The notes under the pieces were generated by a model that was not told the DNA's origin, did not search any database, and saw nothing but the letters and a program-made list of their open reading frames with translations. 64,000 nt of DNA from Owenia fusiformis (Eukaryota > Annelida > Polychaeta > Sabellida > Oweniidae). Positions 58,700-64,000 of this stretch are shown piece after piece (the first letter of the stretch is position 1; the number at the start of each line of letters is the position of its first letter). The stretch covers positions 32,466,556 to 32,530,555 of the forward strand of contig CAIIXF020000001.1 of the NCBI GenBank assembly GCA_903813345.2, given 5' to 3'. Both the position numbers and the translations under genes were made by a program.

Positions 58700-59700
58700 C
58701 GCGTTGGTTACGGGTGTGTAGGCGTTAACTATGCCCGTGCAGACGTAAAATTAGGCCCATGTAGACGTAAAATTACGCCCGTGCAGAGGTAATTTACGCC
58801 CGTGTCGTGTAGGGGTTAATTATGCCCGTTAACGAGGCGTATGGGCTTTTTATTTTTTCGTGAAGCCACTCAGTAAAAATACGATTTCTCTGCAATCTGA
58901 TGTCTAATCAAGATCATTCAAGTATGTGTTCCTGACACGTTTGGGAGTCCGGGAATAACAACGTCTACTCAAAGTTTGCACGCGAAATTGACGTAATTCA
59001 TGACTGAAATCGGGAAGACAAAGTTTGAGATTCACAAACAAAATTGCTTGTGAAAACTATTTACAAAAGTGTTCCAGAGACTATATTCTACTTGGCTAAG
59101 GTTTTTACAGAACACGGAAGCAAATGCTATGTTGAAAATGTTCTATATTTCAGTTTGAACATGTTATTACATGTCACGTAGGCCAGTGTTTTATATGGGG
59201 ATTATATTGTACTTTACTTGTTTACATAAACGTAAATCATTACATGAAATCGGCAGTCTTCCGGATTTTATCTGGGTTTGTATTGTCTTATTAGGGCTTT
59301 TCGACTTTAAAACAAACCTTACCGAAACGGATTTGTGTCTCGGGAACATTTTTGTAAATAGTTATTATAAACAATTCTGAAAGAATATCACAAATTTTTG
59401 TTTTCCCGATTCCAGTCATGAATTACGTCAATTTCGCGTGCAAACATTGGGTAGACGTTGTCATAACCGGATGCCTAAACGTGTCAGGAACACATAGATA
59501 CTCGAATGATGTTGATTGGACATCAAGGTGCGGAGAAATCGTAATTTTACTGAGTAGCTTCACGAAACAATAAACAGGGTTATATGCCACCCGCGTTAAA
59601 ACAAAAACAGGCGTAAACTAACGGCGCTAAAATGTTCAATAGCGGGCGTTAAGACATTATTTAAAACGCGTTGAGAAACATCTATACGCCCGCAAAAAGC
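58700..59700. mobile_element. Foldback element with minisatellite outer arms
   Basis: 58852-59025 (TTTTTCGTGAAGCCACTCAG ... ATCGGGAAGACAAA) is reversed at 59395-59577. Outside these, both flanks carry GGCGTTAA/TTACGCCCG motifs at roughly 30-bp intervals (58725-58850, 59590-59695). The spacer holds a 69-codon plus-strand frame (59171-59380) of no recognised family. Outer limits are approximate. Confidence 0.7.
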
Positions 59701-59709
59701 CAAATTACC

Positions 59710-60289
59710 CCTCTTTGCAATGGAATATCATTCATTCACAGGGGGTCATCTCTGGCCGAATAATCATTAATTTTGCAAAGTGGGGCAAAATTCAGCTCGG
59801 ACCCAAGTTTAAAACATCGCAAAAGTCAGTACAAGGGGCATAGGGGCTATTGGAAGAAGGTGTGACAGGTATGGTATAGACAGTAAAGTGTTCATACTCA
59901 TACTCTTGCAAGAATACATCCTATAACCCTCCAAATTGCCACCACTACCTTGCACATAAAGATGCGCTCATTTGTCCACATCATGCATGGTTCAGCCGTG
60001 AATCATGTGTGGGTTAAAGCAAAGAAAGGCAGCCCATGGGCAAATCTTTCTCGAGGTTTTGCAATATCTGGTGGAGGAATTGTGAGCACAGATGTTCCTG
60101 AGATAGCTCCAAAAGAAAAGTCACAACAATTCAAGTCAGGGGAACTTCCATTGGCACTTCGCCCTTGCACTGATTTTTTTCAATATCTAAAACTTGGCGC
60201 AGAGCCGATTTTGACCCACTGTGCAAATGGAAGGATTTCTCACCCAACCATTACCACATGTGAATGAATGACATATCATTGCAAAGAGG
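59710..60289. repeat. Inverted repeat pair with a non-recognised open frame between
   Basis: CCTCTTTGCAATGGAATATC (59710) is matched in reverse at 60254-60289 over about 36 bp. Between them a 105-codon plus-strand frame (59950-60267) is open; it contains GFAISGGGIVSTDVPEIAP, which I cannot assign. Just beyond, TTTGATACACCCTG ending at 60390 with TA after it is another CAGGGTG-type transposon end. Confidence 0.4.
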
Positions 60290-60464
60290 AGAGACATGGC
60301 TTTATGGTACATTAAATGAAATTGATGTAGTCATCACTTGTTTTGTGATTTTATGAGATAACTACTTGTTGCGTTTTTTGATACACCCTGTATAGGCTAA
60401 ATTATCTACCCTGGCATTAAACTTCTACCCCAGCGACAACCATAATTGTGTTTAAGCAGCTTAA

Positions 60465-61106
60465 AATGTTACGCGGTAAACACGATACAAATATATGTCA
60501 TATTCCGCAACGAATATGGCATATTCACTTGCGGTGTATGACAGATTCACCTGCGGTATATGGCATACACACTTACTCATGAGAACGTGATACAGAAGTA
60601 CGTAATTGTCATTTCCATCGATTGAACAAACGGGTAAAAGTATATAGATTATTGAAATGATTACTGAATCATCAGTACAGTGCACTGAATATATCAACTA
60701 ATGCAGAAGTATCACTCAGCAGTCTCACGTGGTAAACTTACTCAATAAATCCAGGATTCATATATTAATACCCGAAGCACTAACTATATTGGTAATCCAG
60801 CATAGTTTTACATTTAGAGTTGATTTCGGCAACCAATCAAATTAAGGCTTTCTGTATCACGTTTTCACCTGTGGTATATGTCATACTCACCCGCGGTATA
60901 TGGCATATTCCGGAAGTGAGTATGACATATTCTGCAGTTGAGTATCGGGTATTCACTGAAATTAATGTATCGCATATTCAATGCGGAATATGCCATACTC
61001 ACCTGCGGAATATGCCATATACCGCAGGTGAGTATGGCATATTCACCCGTATCACAAATACCGCGCAACCATGAATATATGCCATATTCCGGGTAACATT
61101 AAAGGC
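60465..61106. repeat. Palindromic array of ~21-bp units (GTATATGGCATACTCACC)
   Basis: Two blocks (60490-60575 and 60870-61095) contain alternating direct and inverted copies of a unit like GCGGTATATGGCATATTCAC. GAGAACGTGATACAGAA (60581) is reversed at 60850. The outermost AAATGTTAC (60464) and GTAACATT (61097) are also inverted. It looks like a foldback with internal short-unit amplification. Confidence 0.75.
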
Positions 61107-62611
61107 CGTTTTTTTGCTAGCAACTCCCATTAAAATATCAGGTTACATCCACACTTTAACATGGCTCAGAAAGTCAGGATTAGTAAGTTTAATTAACAGC
61201 ATTGCTTAATAATTGATTTGGATTGGCTAAGCTTGAGGACTTTTAAATTTGAAAAATGTTATTACCGTTTTTAAATGTCTTATCACAACCCAAAAAATGA
61301 TGAAGTTCAAATATAACTGCAGAATATGAACATCAATACATTGAAAGATACAATACGTTTTCTCAATAAATATGAAATTTGAGAAAATTGACCTGTGAAA
61401 GTATCAAAAATTCAGTTCTTTCGGCTGTTCCATTAGTCTGCCTCCTATTTATACCCCATGTCCCTCTTTAAGACATTGCCAGTTTTATAACAGTTTCAAG
61501 CATGTTGAAAACATTATAAAAGCTTTTTCGAATGAAAAGTGATTTAACGGGCAATAATTTGTCATGTGTGATTTTATTTATTCATTTACATGTATCACGA
61601 ACAACGCATACAATAAATAGTGCCCCATTACACAGTCTGATATCACTCAGAACGCACCATTTAAGGTCTAAAATTCCCGGGGGCTCTCCAAGTTTTGCTC
61701 GGGCTCCGGCCTCACGAACCTACAATCAAAATTATACAAAATCCTGGTTATGCCGCTCAGACCTAGAGTATGGTATACAAGGGCTAAAACGAACAAGTGA
61801 TTGTCTAAACAATCATGGTTAGGGTAAATGGTTCACTATCATAAACTGTAAGCTATTTTCCTATTTCAAATAATCAAATCGAAAGCTTTTCTTCCCAGCT
61901 CAGGGGTTTCACCCAAGTTTTTTTATCGATATACTTTCGTTTATAGCAAGTTCAATTTATATGTCTTTTATTAATCAATGAAGGTTTAATGCTGTTTCAA
62001 ATGAATAGCTTGCATAGGTCAAAAACGAAGACCATATCCTTTTTAAATTGATTAGTTGAAATAGTTTTTGGCTTCATGTTGATAAGTGCTCTTCCCTAGT
62101 GAAATGCATGAGCGGTCTCAGTCAGACAATGTCTTGGAAACAGATAAACGCATGAAAAAGAATGCCTTCATGGATCATTAAAACCCCATTTGGAATGAGA
62201 AAGAAAAAGATAAAGGTTGAAAAGGCTATTGTCTGGTAGTGATACCTCATATTTTGATTGTTCATTTATTTATTTATGGGATCGACCTTTAGTTCTCTGA
62301 TACACCTATGCAAATTTGAAATGAAACCTGGTTGTTACTGTTTTATATGCCAACGACAATTGTTATTAATTCATCTTTTAGTAGTAAAGAAAGAATAAGA
62401 TAAATTGAAAATGTCAATCAAAGACTTAGATAACTCCTAAAAGATGGAGAGTGTTAATAATTTTGATCATGCATAGCTCATTTGAGGGTTAATAAACTGA
62501 ATCATGTTCCATTAATTTTGGTTTCATCAAAGAATGCAAAATAATTCAAATGTTTCACCACAACTCGTTCAAATAGTTATTGATCAGCAATTAATTGCAA
62601 GAAATTCACTG
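61107..62611. other. No recognisable gene
   Basis: AT-rich DNA. A GC-richer patch, CCCGGGGGCTCTCCAAG near 61677, resembles inner ends of the homopolymer-bounded MITEs but no complete element can be drawn. The 96-codon frame at 61532-61822 runs through it and is not convincing. Confidence 0.4.
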
Positions 62612-62815
62612 TCCCACAACTAGTTACTTTGACGGCTCAACTTCTGGTGTTCACGATTTTTGTTTTCTCGATTTAGACCTACTTATAAGTAAAGTCGCAG
62701 ATTTTAATTTGGCACAACGTTAGACGAGTAGGTTTAAATCGAGAAAACAAAAAATCTTACCGAAATCGAACTCCGGAATTTAAGCCATCTTGTTACTTTG
62801 ACGTTAAGTTGTGGA
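62612..62815. repeat. Short inverted-repeat element
   Basis: CCACAAC (62613) and GTTGTGG (62808) bound the stretch. Inside, GATTTTTGTTTTCTCGATTT (62656) pairs with AAATCGAGAAAACAAAAAATC (62737). GTTACTTTGACG occurs directly repeated at 62623 and 62791. Non-coding. Confidence 0.65.
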
Positions 62816-63315
62816 ACAGTTGTCACACGACCCACTTAAAACCCTCAAATGATTGCAACGGCAAACATTATGTGTCCACCAATGGACACATTGCTTTCTG
62901 TCTAGATTGCCACAAACGCGGAATGTGGAAAAATACAAGGTGGGCAACCTTTTGTAATCGCCTTTTCCAACTGCTACTAGAATTTAGATACCATTTTCTT
63001 ATCTAACCTACTTTGACCAGACACAGGGTCATGAAAAGAAAGCACATGGTGCCCCTCATGTGATATCTGATCAATCGACTCTACAACCAATCTAAAAGCT
63101 GATTGCTATTTGATATCATCCGGGTGGTATCATAGAATATATTTGCTCTAAGACTGATGTTTATGCGATTAGACTTTGAACGAGGGTGGACAATTTCACT
63201 TAACAGAATGATATTTTTCAATGATATGTTGTACTGCAATAGTATGCATACGTCTAGAAGACACTACGGAGCTAGAGTTACGCAGTTTGTATATTTTTTT
63301 CTTGCTCTTTCGGTC
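62816..63315. other. No recognisable feature
   Basis: A 65-codon frame at 62809-63006 has several cysteines but no pattern that I recognise. No repeat seen. Confidence 0.4.
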
Positions 63316-63319
63316 TTAA

Positions 63320-63891
63320 AGGGTGACGCATATCGTTTAGCAAATCGAACGCTCGTTTCTGGTGTTGCTCACCGTTTAGTATAAAAGGCCCGATCCCGGA
63401 ATAATACTCAAGGGTTCACAGGTTCGAGGTCGTTGTGTCAACACCTCTAACTGTTATATAGCATAAGTATATTATAGATCGTCACACATTTATAAAAGGG
63501 TGATTTTTATTTTGACAAATCAATTCCACATTTATGGGTGAAGTTTCAGGATCTTCTATTTGTGTATAATAAGGAAAAATTGGCATCTAAATTTCCCCAT
63601 AACGTAATAGCACACAGCTTGGCATATGAAATATCCTACAAATGAAACAAAGCAAGACAAACCGGTTTCTAATACAAGGATTTATATTGGCTGTTGTACA
63701 TGTATTCTTTGAACGCAATCACTCTTTGGATAACGTTTTCAAAACCATTATAAACGGATTACTTTATCTCAAAGACAATTTCAATAAACTGGATTTTACA
63801 GAACTCCCCTTATTTCTTAAAAATGGACTGATCCAGTTGATTCGCCTGGAGCCGCCATATTGTTTTCATACGGGATGCTAATCGTCACCCT
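63320..63891 (+). mobile_element. 572-bp TTAA-flanked element, copy 2
   Basis: Ends AGGGTGACG and CGTCACCCT, flanked by TTAA at 63316-63319 and 63892-63895. It is the same length as copy 1 at 57804-58375 and inverted relative to it. The terminal inverted repeat is short (about 9 bp). Contains the 79-codon frame at 63642-63881. Confidence 0.92.
63642..63881 (+). CDS. Small ORF of unknown function in the TTAA element, copy 2
   Basis: 79 aa, differing from the copy 1 frame by two residues: I to T near residue 35 and Y to H near residue 77. No recognised domain. May simply be an open stretch in a young repeat. Confidence 0.25.
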   Translation: MKQSKTNRFLIQGFILAVVHVFFERNHSLDNVFKTIINGLLYLKDNFNKLDFTELPLFLKNGLIQLIRLEPPYCFHTGC

Positions 63892-64000
63892 TTAAGTGTT
63901 ATGATCATCATTTGGATGCATGACTTGGAGCTATTAGTTGAAGCACCTTCCGACCTTACACGGTTGGAAGAAAGAGATGACATCATAAACGGATGACACT

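Noticed and set aside
60820-61074. Repeat-containing frames on both strands
   Set aside because: Both strands are open because the palindromic array lacks stops; not a gene.

Overview
The window looks like gene-poor nuclear DNA of an animal, most likely a marine invertebrate. Evidence: GT-AG spliced introns, a Hes-type bHLH-Orange-WRPW gene, a chromodomain Ty3/gypsy element, a LINE, a mariner remnant and very many inverted-repeat elements in AT-rich sequence. I cannot name the species or phylum from sequence alone. There is no operon structure, CRISPR array, rRNA or recognisable tRNA gene.

Layout. 1-4.7 kb: 3' half of a Ty3/gypsy retrotransposon (RNase H, integrase, chromodomain), a long non-coding tail with two hairpin-plus-polypurine motifs, and a probable 966-bp 3' LTR. 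4.7-12.4 kb: mostly unassignable AT-rich DNA with one clear MITE. 12.4-14.4 kb: the only convincing host gene, a three-exon Hes repressor of 329 aa, with promoter-like sites and a poly(A) signal. 14.5-16 kb: a TA-flanked mariner-like element with perfect 27-bp terminal inverted repeats and a transposase broken by a deletion, a frameshift and a stop. 16-31 kb: foldback elements, CA...TG MITEs with 5-bp target duplications, a G/C-homopolymer-bounded tandem array and a TTAA-flanked element. 31-37.6 kb: largely unique sequence with nothing recognisable. 37.6-38.8 kb: a compound foldback containing a small palindromic minisatellite. 39-43.5 kb: nothing recognisable. 44.2-45 kb: an almost wholly palindromic 815-bp element whose truncated relative lies at 18.6-19.35 kb. 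45.3-53.7 kb: a nest bounded by a pair of ~128-bp TA-flanked inverted repeats, holding a MITE, a 650-bp inverted repeat, a damaged LINE reverse transcriptase, a palindromic insertion and a 3.2-kb giant foldback that itself contains another foldback. 55.9-64 kb: a pogo/Tigger-like non-autonomous element, a ~31-33-bp minisatellite, a palindromic array, another foldback, and two 572-bp TTAA-flanked elements in opposite orientation.

How it fits together. Only the Hes gene looks like functional host coding DNA. It would act in the nucleus as a Groucho-recruiting repressor, usually downstream of Notch. The rest is a layered record of transposition. Several insertions can be read with their own internal controls: an opposite palindrome arm, or a second copy of the host repeat, preserves the empty site. 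The most unusual feature is the density of elements that are entirely inverted repeat and encode nothing recognisable. The strongest case is the giant foldback at 49.46-52.70 kb.
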